Source: Ectobius pallidus (Eukaryota > Arthropoda > Insecta > Blattodea > Ectobiidae). Taken from it: a stretch of DNA of 64,000 nucleotides. The translations under genes and the position numbers were made by a program. The DNA lies in the NCBI GenBank assembly GCA_964059195.1, contig CAXKWD010000002.1:165546559-165610558 (forward strand), written 5' to 3'. The notes under the pieces are model-generated. The model made no database searches. It was not told the origin of the DNA and saw nothing but the letters and a program-made list of their open reading frames with translations. Position 1 is the stretch's first letter, and each line of letters begins with the position of its first letter. Of this stretch, positions 25,501 through 38,850 are shown in pieces.

Positions 25501-26880
25501 TAAGTTTATATGCAAAAGCAGTTGAAACTGTTCTTTTTCCACTCTTATACAATCCTGCTCTTTAATAGAAGCTGCATGCCTTCCCGGGATTCTCAGCCCT
25601 ACCAACTTCCGTAAGCGTCGATTTTATTTTTATTTCCGAAAGTTTCTTTTATGCTGTGAGTGTGCAGAGTTGTAAAAGATGTTATTTTTGCCGATATGAC
25701 TTTTTTCGTGCGAGGCGTTTTCAACGGTTCGACAGCCGTTATCTTGTAAACTACGGTACATTTTTATTGTTGATGTACACGGTTTTATTCGCAATGAAAT
25801 GTTATGACGTTCGTCTCTTGGGAGTTTTTATGTACTAGGCTGATAAAATGGTTTTATTTCGACTTTTCTAAAATCCTGCGCGACTTTCATCTCCAAGAAT
25901 AAAAAATATTGTTTTTACATTAACAATATAATCTCAAAAATGTCTTGTGTTTCCGAGGAAACATAAGTTTATATGCAAAAGCAGTTGAAACTGTTCTTTT
26001 TCCACTCTTATACAATCCTGTGCTTTAATAGAAGCTGCATGCCTTCCCGGGATTCTCAGCCCTGCCAACTTCCGTTAGCGTCGATTTTATTTTTATTTCC
26101 GAAAGTTTCTTTTATGCTGTGAGTATGCGGATTTGAAAAAGATGTTATTTTTACCGATACGACTTTTTTCGTGTGAGTCGTTTTCAACGGTTTGACAGCC
26201 GTTATCTCGAAAACTATGGTACATTTTTATTGTTGATGTACACGCTTTTATTCGCAATGAAATGTTTTGACGTTCGTCTCTTGGGAGTTTTTATGTACTA
26301 GGCTGATAAAATGGTTTTATATCGACTTTTCTAAAATCCTGCGCGACTTTCATCTCCAAGAATAAAATATATTGTTTTTACATTAACAATATAATCTCAA
26401 AAATGTCTTGTGTTTCCGAGGAAACATAAGTTTATATGCAAAAGCAGTTGAAACTGTTCTTTTCCACTCTTATACAATCCTGTGCTTTAATAGAAGCTGC
26501 ATGCCTTCCCGGGATTCTCAGCCCTGCCAACTTCCGTTAGCGTCGATTTTATTTTTATTTCCGAAAGTTTCATTTATGCTGTGAGTATGCGGAATTATAA
26601 AAGATGTTATTTTTGCCGATATGACTTTTTTCGTGTGAGTCGTTTTCAACGGTTCGACAGCCGTTATCTCGTAAACTATGGTACATTTTTATTGTTGATG
26701 TACACGCTTTTATTCGCAATGAAATGTTATGACGTTCGTCTCTTGGGAGTTTTTATGCACTAGGCTGATAAAATGGTTTTATTTCGACTTTTCTAAAATC
26801 CTGTGCGATTTTCATCTCCAAGAATAAAAATATTGTTTTTACATTAACAATATAATCTCAAAAATGTCTTGTGTTTCCGA

Positions 26881-27681
26881 GGAAACATAAGTTTATATGC
26901 CAAAGGCAGTTGAAACTTTTTTTTCCACTTTCATACAATCCTCCGCTTTTATAGAAGCTGCATTCCTTCCCGGGAATCTCAGCCCTGCCAACTTTCGTAA
27001 GCGTCTATTTTATTTTTATTTCCGAAAGTTTTTTTATGCTGTGAGTGTGCGGAAATGTAAAAGATGTTATTTTTGCCGATGTAACTTTTTTCGAGCGAGG
27101 CGTTTTCAACGGTTCGACAGCCGTTATCTTGTAAACTATGGTACATTTTTATTGTTGATGTACACGGTTTTATACGCAATGAATTGTTATGACGTTCGTC
27201 TCTTAGGAGTTTTTATGTACTAGGCTGATAAAATGGTTTTATTTCGACTTTTGTAAAATCCTGCGCGATTTTCATCTCCAAGAATAAAAAAAATTGTTTT
27301 TACATTAACAAAATAATCTCAAAAATGTCTTGTGTTTCCGAGGAAACAAGTTTATATGCCAAAGGCAGTTGAAACTGTTTTTTTTTTACACTGTTATAAA
27401 ATCCTGCGCTTTTATAGAAGCTGCATGCCTTCCCGGGATTCCCAGCCATGCCAACTTTCGTAAGCGTCGATTTTATTTTTATTTCCGAAAGTTTCTTTTA
27501 TGCCGTGAGTGTGCGGAATTGAAAAAGATGTTATCTTTGCCGATATGACTTTTTTCGTGCGAGGCGTTTTCAAAGGTTCGAAAGCCTATATCTCGTAAAC
27601 TATGGTACATTTTTATTGTTGATGTAGGGCCTACATGGTTATATTCGCAAAGAAAAGTTATGCCTTTTGTCATTTGGGAGG
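26881..27681 (-). repeat. C-like island inside array B, copy 2
   Basis: Duplicate of the 17.4-18.2 kb island within the second 9,481 bp block. Confidence 0.7.
27623..27635. other. 7 bp insertion with TGTAGGGCCTACA, copy 2
   Basis: Same insertion in the second 9,481 bp block. I saw it at no other of the 139 units. Confidence 0.85.
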
Positions 27682-28827
27682 ATTTATGTAGTACGCTGAT
27701 AAAACGTTTTTATTTCGAGTTTTCAAAAATCCTGCGCGACTTTCATCTCGAAGAATAAAAGATACTGTTTTTACATTAACAATATAATCTCAAAAATTTC
27801 TTGCGTTTCCGAGGAAACATAAGTTTATATGCAAAAGCAGTTGAAACTGTTCTTTTTCCACTCTTATACAATCCTGCTCTTTAATAGAAGCTGCATGCCT
27901 TCCCGGGATTCTCAGCCCTACCAACTTCCGTAAGCGTCGATTTTATTTTTATTTCCGAAAGTTTCTTTTATGCTGTGAGTGTGCGGAATTGTAAAAGATG
28001 TTATTTTTGCCGATATGACTTTTTTCGTGTGAGTCGTTTTCAACGGTTCGACAGCCGTTATCTCGTAAACTACGGTACATTTTTATTGTTGATGTACACG
28101 CTTTTATTCGCAATGAAATGTTATGACGTTCGTCTCTTGGGAGATTTTATGTAATAGGCTGATAAAATGGTTTTATTTCGACTTTCCTAAAATATTGCGC
28201 AATTTTCATCTCCAAGAATAAAAAATATTGATTTTACATTAACAATATAATCTCAAAAATGTCTTGTGTTTCCGAGGAAACATAAGTTTATATGCAAAAG
28301 CAGTTGAAACTGTTTATTTTCCACTCTTATACAATCCCGCGCTTTAATAGAAGCTGCATGCCTTCCCGGGATTCTCAGCCCTACCAACTTCCGTTAGCGT
28401 CGATTTTATTTTTATTTCCGTAAGTTATTTTTATGGTGTGAGTATACGGAATTGTAAAAGATGTTATTTTTGCCGATATGACTTTTTTCGTGTGAGGCGT
28501 TTTCAACGGTTCGACAGCCGTTATCTCGTAAACTATGGTACATTTTTATTGTTGATGTACACGGTTTTATTCGCAATGAAATGTTATGACGTTCGTCTCT
28601 TGGGAGTTTTTATGTACTAGGCTGATAAAATGGTTTTATTTCGACTTTTCTAAAATCCTGCGCGACTTTCATCTCCAAGAATAAAAAATATTGTTTTTAC
28701 ATTAACAATATAATCTCAAAAATGTCTTGTGTTTCCGAGGAAACATAAGTTTATATGCAAAAGCAGTTGAAACTGTTCTTTTTCCACTCTTATACAATCC
28801 TGCGCTTTAATAGAAGCTGCATGCCTT

Positions 28828-29045
28828 CACGGGATTCTCAGCCCTGCCAACTTCCGTTAGCGTCGATTTTAGTTTTATTTCCGAAAGTTTATTTTATGCT
28901 GTGAGTATGCGGATTTCAAAAAGATGTTATTTTTACCGATATGACTTTTTTCGTGTGAGTCGTTTTCAACGGTTCGACAGCCGTTATCTCGTAAACTATG
29001 GTACATTTTTATTGTTGATGTACACGCTTTTATGCGCAATGCCTT
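28828..29045 (-). repeat. Truncated 218 bp monomer, copy 2
   Basis: Same deletion carried along in the second 9,481 bp block. The identical join and the identical CACGGG variant at its anchor show that the deletion came before the block duplication. Confidence 0.9.
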
Positions 29046-32000
29046 CCCGGGATTCTCAGCCCCCCCAACTTTCGTTAGCGTCGATTTTATTTTTATTTCC
29101 GAAAGTTTCTTTTATGCTGTGAGTGTGCGGAATTGTAAAAGATGTTATTTTTGCCGATATGACTTTTTTCGTGCGAGGCGTTTTCAACGGTTCGACAGCC
29201 GTTATCTCGTAAACTATGGTACATTTTTGTTGTTGATGTTACACGGTTTTATTCGCAATGAAATGTTATGAGGTTCGTCTCTAGAGAGTTTTTATGTAGT
29301 ATGCTGATAAAACGGTTTTATTTCGACTTTTCTAAAATCCTGCGCGATTTTCATCTCCAAGAATAAAAGATACTGTTTTTACATTAACAATATAATCTCA
29401 AAAATTTATTGCGTTTCCGAGGAAACATAAGTTTATATGCAAAAGCAGTTGAAACTGTTCATTTTCCACTCTTATACAATACCGCGCTTTAATAGAAGCT
29501 GCATGCCTTCCCGGGATTCTCAGCCCTACCAACTTCCGTTAGCGTCGATTTTATTTTTATTTCCGTAAGTTTCTTTTATGGTGTGAGTACACGGAATTGT
29601 AAAAGATGTTATTTTTGCCGATATTACTTTTTTCGTGTGAGGCGTTTGAGACGGTTCGACAGCCGTTATAACGTAAACTATGGTACATTTTTATTGTTGA
29701 TGTACACGGTTTTATTCGCAATGAAATGTTTTGACGTTCGTCTCTTGGGAGTTTTTATGTACTAGGCTGATAAAATGGTTTTATATCGACTTTTCTAAAA
29801 TCCTGCGCGACTTTCATCTCCAAGAATAAAAAATATTGTTTTTACATTAACAATATAATCTCAAAAATGTCTTGTGTTTCCGAGGAAACATAAGTTTATA
29901 TGCAAAAGCAGTTGAAACTTTTTTTTTCCACTTTTATACAATCCTCCGCATTTATAGAAGCTGCATGCCTTCCCGGGATTCTCAGCCCTACCAACTTCCG
30001 TAAGCGTCGATTTTATTTTTATTTCCGAAAGTTTCTTTTATGCTGTGAGTGTGCAGAATTGTAAAAGATGTTATTTATGCCGATATGACTTTTTTCGTGC
30101 GAGGCGTTTGCAACGGTTGGACAGCCGTTATCTCGTAAACTACGGTACATTTTTATTGTTGATGTACACGGTTTTATTCGCAATGAAATGTTATGACGTT
30201 CGTCTCTTGGGAGTTTTTATGTACTAGGCTGATAAAATGGTTTTATTTCGACTTTTCTAAAATACTGCGCGACTTTCATCTCCAAGAATAAAAAATATTG
30301 TTTTTACATTAACAATATAATCTCAAAAATGTCTTGTGTTTCCGAGGAAACATAAGTTTATATGCAAAAGCAGTTGAAACTGTTCTTTTTCCACTCTTAT
30401 ACAATCCTGTGCTTTAATAGAAGCTGCATGCCTTCCCGGGATTCTCAGCCCTGCCAACTTCCGTTAGCGTCGATTTTAGTTTTATTTCCGAAAGTTTCTT
30501 TTATGCTGTGAGTATGCGGATTTGAAAAAGATGTTATTTTTACCGATACGACTTTTTTCGTGTGAGTTGTTTTCAACGGTTCGACAGCCGTTATCTCGTA
30601 AACTATGGTACATTTTTATTGTTGATGTACACGCTTTTATTCGCAATGAAATGTTTTGACGTTCGTCTCTTGGGAGTTTTTATGTACTAGGCTGATAAAA
30701 TGGTTTTATATCGACTTTTCTAAAATCCTGCGCGACTTTCATCTCCAAGAATAAAAAATATTGTTTTACATTAACAATATAATCTCAAAAATGTCTTGTG
30801 TTTCCGAGGAAACATAAGTTTATATGCAAAAGCAGTTGAAACTGTTCTTTTTCCACTCTTATACAATCCTGTGCTTTAATAGAAGCTGCATGCCTTCCCG
30901 GGATTCTCAGCCCTGCCAACTTCCGTTAGCGTCGATTTTATTTTTATTTCCGAAAGTTTCATTTATGCTGTGAGTATGCGGAATTATAAAAGATGTTATT
31001 TCTGCCGATATGACTTTTTTCGTGCGAGGCGTTTTCAACGGTTCGACAGCCGTTATCACGTAAACTATGGTACATTTTTATTGTTGATGTACACGGTTTT
31101 ATTCGCAATGAAATGTTATGACGTTCGTCTCTTGGGAGTTTTTATGTACTAGGCTGATAAAATGGTTTTATTTCGACTTTTCTAAAATCCTGCGCGACTT
31201 TCATCTCCAAGAATAAAAAATATTGTTTTTACATTAACAATATAATCTCAAAAATGTCTTGTGTTTCCGAGGAAACATACGTTTATATGCAAAAGCAGTT
31301 GAAACTGTTTTTTTTCCCACTGTTATACAATCCTGCGCTTTTATAGAAGCTGCATGCCTTCCCGGGATTCTCAGCCCTCCCAACTTTCGTTAGCGTCGAT
31401 TTTATTTTTATTTCCGAAAGTTTCTTTTATGCTGTGAGTGTGCGGAATTGTAAAAGATGTTATTTTTGCCGATATGACTTTTTTCGTGCGAGGCGTTTTC
31501 AACGGTTCGACAGCCGTTATCTCGTAAACTATGGTACATTTTTATTGTTGATGTTACACGGTTTTATTCGCAATGAAATGTTATGAGGTTCGTCTCTAGA
31601 GAGTTTTTATGTAGTATGCTGATAAAACGGTTTTATTTCGACTTTTCTAAAATCCTGCGCGATTTTCATCTCCAAGAAAAAAAGATACTGTTTTTACATT
31701 AACAATATAATCTCAAAAATTTATTGCGTTTCCGAGGAAACATAAGTTTATATGCAAAAGCAGTTGAAACTGTTCATTTTCCACTCTTATACAATACCGC
31801 GCTTTAATAGAAGCTGCATGCCTTCCCGGGATTCTCAGCCCTACCAACTTCCGTTAGCATCGATTTTATAATTATTTCCCTAAGTTTCTTTTATGGTGTG
31901 AGTATAGGGAATTGTAAAAGATGTTATTTTTGCCGATATGACTTTTTTCGTGTGAGTCGTTGTCAACGGTTCGACAGCCGTTATCTTGTAAACTATGGTA

Positions 32001-33989
32001 CATTTTTATTGTTGATGAACACGCTTTTATTCGCAATGAAATGTTATGACGTTCGTCTCTTGGGAGTTTTTATGTACTAGGCTGATAAAATGGTTTTATA
32101 TCGACTTTTCTAAAATCCTGCGCGATTTTCATCTCCAAGAATAAAAAATATTGTTTTTACATTAACAATATAATCTCAAAAATGTCTTGTGTTTCCGAGG
32201 AAACATAAGTTTATATGCAAAAGCAGTTGAAACTGTTCTCTTTCCACTCTTATACAATCCTCCGCTTTTATAGAAGCTCCATGCCTTCCCGGGATTCTCA
32301 GCCATGCCAACTTTCGTAAGCGTCGATTTTATTTTTATTTCCGAAAGTTTCCTTTATGCCGTGAGTGTGCGGAATTGAAAAAGATGTTATTTTTGCCGAT
32401 ATGACTTTTTTCGTGCGAGGCGTTTTCAACGGTTCGAAAGCCTTTATCTCGTAAACTATGGTACATTTTTATTGTTGATGTACATGGTTATATTCGCAAT
32501 GAAAAGTTATGCGTTTTGTCATTTGGGAGGATTTATGTAGTACGCTGATAAAACGTTTTTATTTCGAGTTTTCTAAAATCCTGCGCGATTTTCATCTCCA
32601 AGAATAAAAGATACTGTTTTTACATTAACAATATAATCTCAAAAATTTCTTGCGTTTCCGAGGAAACATAAGTTTATATGCAAAAGCAGTTGAAACTGTT
32701 CTTTTTCGACTCTTATACAATCCAGCTCTTTAATAGAAGCTGCATGCCTTCCCGGGATTCTCAGCACTACCAACTTCCGTAAGCGTCGATTTTATTTTTA
32801 TTTCCGAAAGTTTCTTTTATGCCGTGAGTGTGCAGAATTGTAAAAGATGTTATTTTTGCCGATATGACTTTTTCGTGCGAGGCGTTTTCAACGGTTCGAC
32901 AGCCGTTATCTCGTAAACTACGGTACATTTTTATTGTTGATGTACACGGTTTTATTCGCAATGAAATGTTATGACGTTCGTCTCTTGGGAGTTTTTATGT
33001 ACTAGGCTGATAAAATGGTTTTATTTCGACTTTTCTAAAATCCTGCGCGACTTTCATCTCCAAGAATAAAAAATATTGTTTTTACAATAACAATATAATC
33101 TCAAAAATGTCTTGTGTTTCCGAGGAAACATAAGTTTATATGCAAAAGCAGTTGAAACTGTTCTTTTTCCACTCTTAGACAATCCTGTGCTTTAATAGAA
33201 GCTGCATGCCTTCCCGGGATTCTCAGCCCTACCAACTTCCGTAAGCTTCGATTTTATTTTTATTTCCGAAAGTTTCTTTTATGCTGTGAGTGTGCAGAAT
33301 TGTAAAAGATGTTATTTTTGCCGATATGACTTTTTTCGTGCGAGGTGTTTCAACGGTTCGACAGCCGTTATCTCGTAAACTACGGTACATTTTTATTGTT
33401 GATGTACACGGTTTTATTCGCAATGAAATGTTATGACGTTCGTCTCTTGGGAGTTTTTATGTACTAGGCTGATAAAATGGTTTTATTTCGACTTTTCTAA
33501 AATACTGCGCGACTTTCATCTCCAAGAATAAAAAATATTGTTTTTACATTAACAATATAATCTCAAAAATGTCTTGTGTTTCCGAGGAAACATAAGTTTA
33601 TATGCAAAAGCAGTTGAAACTGTTCTTTTTCCACTCTTATACAATCCTGTGCTTTAATAGAAGCTGCATGCCTTCCCGGGATTCTCAGCCCTGCCAACTT
33701 CCATTAGCGTCGATTTTATTTTTATTTCCGAAAGTTTATTTTATGCTGCGAGTATGCGGAATTATAAAAGATGTTATTTTTGCCGATATGACTTTTTTCG
33801 TGTGAGTCGTTTTCAACGGTTCGACAGCCGTTATCTCGTAAACTATGGTACATTTTTATTGTTGATGTACACGGTTTTATACGCAATGAAATGTTATGAC
33901 GTTCGTCTCTTGGGAGTTTTTATGTACTAGGCTGATAAAATGGTTTTATTTCGACTTTTGTAAAATCCTGCGCGATTTTCATCTCCAAG

Positions 33990-34640
33990 AATTAAAAAAA
34001 ATTTTTTTTACATTAACAATATAATCTCAAAAATGTCTTGTGTTTCCGAGGAAACAAGTTTATATGCCAAAGGCAGTTGAAACTGTTTTTTTTTACACTG
34101 TTATAAAATCCTGCGCTTTTATACAAGCTTCATGCCTTCCCGGGATTCTCAGCCATGCCAACTTTCGTAAGCGTCGATTTTATTTTTATTTCCGAAAGTT
34201 TCTTTTATGCCGTGAGTGTGCGGAATTGAAAAAGATGTTATCTTGGCCGATATGACTTTTTTCGTGCGAGGCGTTTTCAACGGTTCGAAAGCCTTTATCT
34301 CGTAAACTATGGTACATTTTTATTGTTGATGTACATGGTTATATTCGGAAAGAAAAGTTATGCCTTTTGTCATTTGGGAGGATTTATGTAGTACGCTGAT
34401 AAAACGTTTTTATTTCGAGTTTTCAAAAATCCTGCGCGACTTTCATCTCCAAGAATAAAAGATACTGTTTTTACATTAACAATATAATCTCAAAAATTTC
34501 TTGCGTTTCCGAGGAAACATAAGTTTACATTCAAAAGCAGTTGAAACTGTTCTTTTTCCACTCTTATACAATCCTGCTCTTTAATAGAAGCTGCATGCCT
34601 TCCCGGGATTCTCAGCCCTACCAACTTCCGTAAGCGTCGA
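33990..34640 (-). repeat. C-like terminal units of array B
   Basis: The last complete unit and a half before the B/C junction carry TATGCCAAAGGCAG (34062) and other variants shared with the 17.8-18.4 kb island, but without the 7 bp insertion. The block stops at 34640 in mid-unit. Confidence 0.7.
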
Positions 34641-34650
34641 ATGCACCTTC
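34633..34650. other. Polarity-switch junction B/C
   Basis: Array B reads GTAAGCGTCGA and would normally continue TTTTATTTTT. Array C begins GAATGCACCTTCTATAAAAG, which aligns with GGAATGCAGCTTCTATAAAA at 42.51 and 46.67 kb apart from C for G at 34646. The shared GA (34639-34640) is a 2 bp microhomology. The nearest relatives on the right share the GCGCTGAATTG variant. I saw no extended mirror symmetry across this junction, unlike the first one. Confidence 0.88.
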
Positions 34651-35092
34651 TATAAAAGCGCTGAATTGTATAAAAGTGGACAAAAAACAGTTTCAACTGC
34701 CTTTGGCATATAAACTTATGTTTCCTCGGAAACACAAGACATTTTTGAGATTATATTGTTAATATAAAAGCAATATTTTTTATTCTTAAGATGAAAATCG
34801 CGCAGGATTTTAGAAAAGTCGAAATAAAACCATTTTATCAGCCTAGTACATAAAAACTCCCAAGAGACGAACGTCATAACATTTCATTGCGAATAAAAGC
34901 GTGTACATCAACAATAAAAATGTACCATAGTTTACGAGATAACGGCTGTCGAACCGTTGAAAACGACTCACACGATAAGAGTCATATCGGCAAAAATAAC
35001 ATCTTTTGTAATTCCGCATAGTCACAGCATAAAAGAAATTTTCGGAAATAAAAATAAAATCGACGCTAAAGGAAGTTGGAAGGGCTGAGAAT

Positions 35093-37874
35093 CCCGGGAA
35101 GGCATGCAGCTTCTATTAAAGCGCAGGATTGTATAAGAGTGGAAAAAGAACAGTTTCAACTGCTTTTGCATATAAACTTATGTTTCCTCGGAAACACAAG
35201 ACATTTTTGAGATTATATTGTTAATGTAAAAACAATATATTTTATTCTTGGAGATGAGAGTCGCGCAGGATTTCAGAAAAGTCGAAATAAAACCATTTTA
35301 TCAGCCTAGTACATAAAAACTCAAAAGAGACGAACGTCATAACATTTCATTGGGAATAAAAGCGTGTACATCAACAATAAAAATGTACCATAGTTTACGA
35401 GATAACGACTGTCGAACCGTTGAAAACGACTCACACGAAAAAAGTCATATCGGCAAAAATAACATCTTTTACGATTCCGCATACTCACAGCATAAAAGAA
35501 ACTTTCGGAAATGAAAATATAATCGACGCTAACGGAGGTTGGCAGGGCTGAGAATCCCGGGAAGGCATGCAGCTTCTATTAAAGCACAGGATTGTACAAG
35601 AGTGCAAAATGAACAGTTTCAACTGCTTTTGCATATAAACTTATGTCTCCTCGGAAAAAAAGGCATTTTTGAAATTATATTGTTAATGTAAAAACAATAT
35701 TTTTTATTCTTGGAGATGAAAGTCGCGCAGGATTTTAGAAAAGTCGAAATAAAACCATTTTATCAGCCTAGTACATAAAAACTCCCAAGAGACGAACGTC
35801 ATAACATTTCATTGCGAATAAAACAGTGTACATCAACAATAAAAATGTACCATAGTTTACGAGATAACGGCTGTCGAACCGTTGAAAACGCCTCGCACGA
35901 AAAAAGTCGTATCGGCAAAAATAACATCCTTTTCAATTCCGCACACTCCCAGCATAGAAGAAACTTACGGAAATAAAAATAAAATCGACGTTTACGAAAG
36001 GTGGCATGGCTGAGAATCCCGGGAAGGCATGCAGCTTCTATAAAAGCGCAGGATTGTATAACAGGGGAAAAAAAAACAGTTTCATCTGCCTTTGGCATAT
36101 AAACTTATGTTTCCTCGGAAACACAAGACACTTTTGAGATTATATTGTTAATGTAAAAACAATATTTTTTATTCTTGGAGATGAAAATCGCGCAGGATTT
36201 TAGAAAAGTCGAAATAAAACCATTTTATCAGCCTATTACATAAAATCTCCCAAGAGACGAACGTCATAACATTTCATTGCGAATAAAAGCCTGTACATCA
36301 ACAATAAAAATGTACCATAGTTTACGAGATAACGGCTGTCGAACCGTTGAAAACGCCTCACACGAAAAGAGTCATATCGGCAAAAATAACATCTTTTACA
36401 ATTCCGCACACTCTCAGCATAAAAGAAACTTTCGGAAATAAAAATAAAATCTACGCTTACGGAAGATGGTAGGGCTTAGAATCCCGGGAAGGCATGCAGC
36501 TTCTATTAAAGAGCACGATTGTATAAGAGTGGAAAAAGAATAGTTTCAACTGCTTTTGCATATTAACTTATGTTTCCTCGGAAACGCAAGAAATTTTTGA
36601 GATTATATTGTTAATGTAAAAACAGTATCTTTTATTCTTGGAGATGAAAATCGCGCAAGATTATAGAAAACTCGAAATAAAAATGTTTTATTAGCGTACT
36701 ACATAAATCCTCCCAAATGACAAAAGGCATAACTTTTCATTGCGAATATAACCATGTACATCAACAATAAAAATGTACCATAGTTTACGAGATAAAGGCT
36801 TTCGAACCGTTGAAAACGCCTCGCACGAAAAAAGTCATATCGGCAAAAATAACATCTTTTTCAATTCCGCACACTCACGGCATAAAAGATACTTTCGGAA
36901 ATAAAAATAAAATCGACGCTAACCAAAGTTGACAGGGCTGAGAATCCCGGGAAGGTATGCAGCTTCTATAAAAGCGCAGGATTGTATAACAGTGGGAAAA
37001 GAACTGTTTCAACTGCCTTTGGCATATAAACTTAGGTTTCCTCGGAAACACAAGACATTTTTGAGATTATATTGTTAATGTAAACACAATATTTTCTATT
37101 GTTGGATATAAAAATCGCGCAGGATTTTAGAAAAGTCGAAATAAAATCATTTTATCAGCCTAGTACATAAAAACTCCCAAGAGACGAACGTCATAACATT
37201 TCATTGCGAATAAAACCGTGTACATCAAAAATAAAAATGTACCATAGTTTACGTGATAACGGCTGTCGAACCGTTGAAAACGCCTCACGCGAAAAAAGTC
37301 ATATCGGCAGAAATAACATCTTTTTCAATTCCGCACACTCCCAGCATAAAAGAAACTTTCGGAAATAAAAATAAAATCGACGATAACGAAAGTTGACAGG
37401 GCTGAGTATCCCGGGAAGGCATGCTGCTTCTATAAAAGCGCAGGATTGTATAACAGTGGGGAAAAAAACAGTTTCAACTGCCTTTGGCATAAAAACTTAT
37501 GTTTCCTCGGAAACACAAGACATTTTTGAGATTATATTGTTAACGTAAAAACAGTATCTTTTATTCTTGGAGATGAAAATCGCGCAGGATTTTAAAAAAC
37601 TCGAAATAAAAACGTTTTATCAGCGTACTACATAAATCCTCCCAAATGACAAAAGGCATAACTTTTCATTGCGTATATAACCATGTACATCAACAATAAA
37701 AATGTAACATAGTTTACGAGATAAATGCTTTCGAACCGTTGAAAACGCCTCGCACGAAAAAAGTCATATCGGCAAAAATAACATCTTTTTCAATTCCGCA
37801 CACTCACGGCATAAAAGATACTTTCGGAAATAAAAATAAAATCGACGCTTACGAAAGTTGGCATGGCAGAGAAT
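35093..37874 (+). repeat. Array C higher-order unit, five-unit order, occurrence 1
   Basis: Successive anchors at 35556, 36018, 36483, 36946 and 37410 are preceded by GGAGGTTGGCAGGG, GGTGGCATGGC, GATGGTAGGGCTTAG, a TCCTCCCAAATGAC-type unit, and TTGACAGGGCTGAGTAT. The same order recurs at 43430-45279, 56858-58714 and 60568-62424, and its first three members at 47591-48518. The fourth unit here (CTAACCAAAGTTGACAGGG) is a hybrid with a different right half. Confidence 0.72.
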
Positions 37875-38850
37875 CCCGGGAAGGCATGCAGCTTCTATAA
37901 AAGCGCAGGATTTTATAACAGTGTAAAAAAAACAGTTTCAACTGCCTAAGGCATATAAACTTATGTTTCCTCCGAAACACAAGACATTTTTGAGATTATA
38001 TTGTTAATGTAAAAACAATATTTTTTATTCTTGGAGATGAATGTCGCGCAGGATTTTAGAAAAGTCGAAATAAAATCATTTTATCAGCCTAGTACATAAA
38101 AACTCCCAAGAGACGAACGTCATAACATTTCATTGCGAATAAAACCGTGTACATCAACAATAAAAATGTACCATAGTTTACGAGATAACGGCTGTCGAAA
38201 CGTTGAAAACGACTCACACGAAAAAAGTCATATCGGCAAAAATAACATCTTTTTCAAATCCGCATACTCACAGCATAAAAGAAACTTTCGGAAATAAAAC
38301 TAAAATCGACGCTAACGGAAGTTGGCAGGGCTGAGAATCCCGGGAAGGCATGCAGCTTCTATTAAAGCGCAGGATTGTATAAGAGTGGAAAAAGAACAGT
38401 TTCAACTGCTTTTGCATATAAACTTATGTTTCCTCGGAAACACAAGACATTTTTGAGATTATATTGTTAATGTAAAAACAATATTTTTTATTCTTGGAGA
38501 TGAAAATCGCGAAGGATTTTACAAAAGTCGATATAAAACCATTTTATCAGCCTAGTACATAAAAACTCCCAAGAGACGAACGTCATAACATTTCATTGCG
38601 AATAAAACAGTGTACATCAAAAATAAAAATGTACCATAGTTTACGTGATAACGGCTGTCGAACCGTTGAAAACGCCTCACGCGAAAAAAGTCATATCGGC
38701 AGAAATAACATCTTTTTCAATTCCGCACACTCCCAGCATAAAAGAAACTTACGGAAATAAAAATAAAATCGACGCTTACGAAAGTTGGCATGGCTGAGAA
38801 TCCCGGGAAGGCATGCAGCTTCTATAAAAGCGCAGGATTCTATAACAGTG
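37560..38850 (+). repeat. 8-mer-offset direct repeat in array C, copy 1
   Basis: Matches about 41.26-42.55 kb at an offset of 3,703 bp (eight units). Shared private variants include GATGAATGTCGCG (38037 and 41740), TGCCTAAGGCAT with CCTCCGAAAC, and GTCGAAACGTTG. The right half of the 38.3-38.8 kb unit then differs from its partner, so the right limit is approximate. Confidence 0.65.

Larger units (their letters stand above)
24081..33561 (-). repeat. 9,481 bp tandem block, copy 2
   Basis: Second copy of the 14.6-24.1 kb block. The right boundary lies between 33505 and 33624, where GTTCTTTTTCC replaces the GTTCATTTTCC expected from 24.14 kb. Copy 1 passes directly into copy 2 within one unit, consistent with unequal exchange between sister arrays in the well-conserved 24024-24143 interval. 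Confidence 0.85.
5103..34640 (-). repeat. Array B: satellite block in inverted orientation
   Basis: About 29.5 kb of the same satellite, reverse-complemented relative to A and C, with 65 anchors from 5451 to 34602. Its + strand is T-rich, so A-T skew changes sign at both ends. It contains the right arm of the palindrome with A, 7-mer and 18-mer direct repeats, and the tandem 9,481 bp duplication. Most of it resembles array A. Short islands at about 17.4-18.2, 26.9-27.7 and 34.0-34.64 kb carry the TGCCAAAGGCAG variant that is typical of C. Confidence 0.95.

Noticed and set aside
5102..34640. Whole array B as a pure assembly misorientation
   Set aside because: A misoriented contig would usually leave gaps or joins at shared unit positions. 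Both joins are at specific off-phase points with 2 bp microhomology. It cannot be excluded without reads.
34490..34735. 81-codon open frame across the B/C polarity switch
   Set aside because: It is formed by chance by joining two opposite-orientation satellite fragments. There is no support for a chimeric gene.
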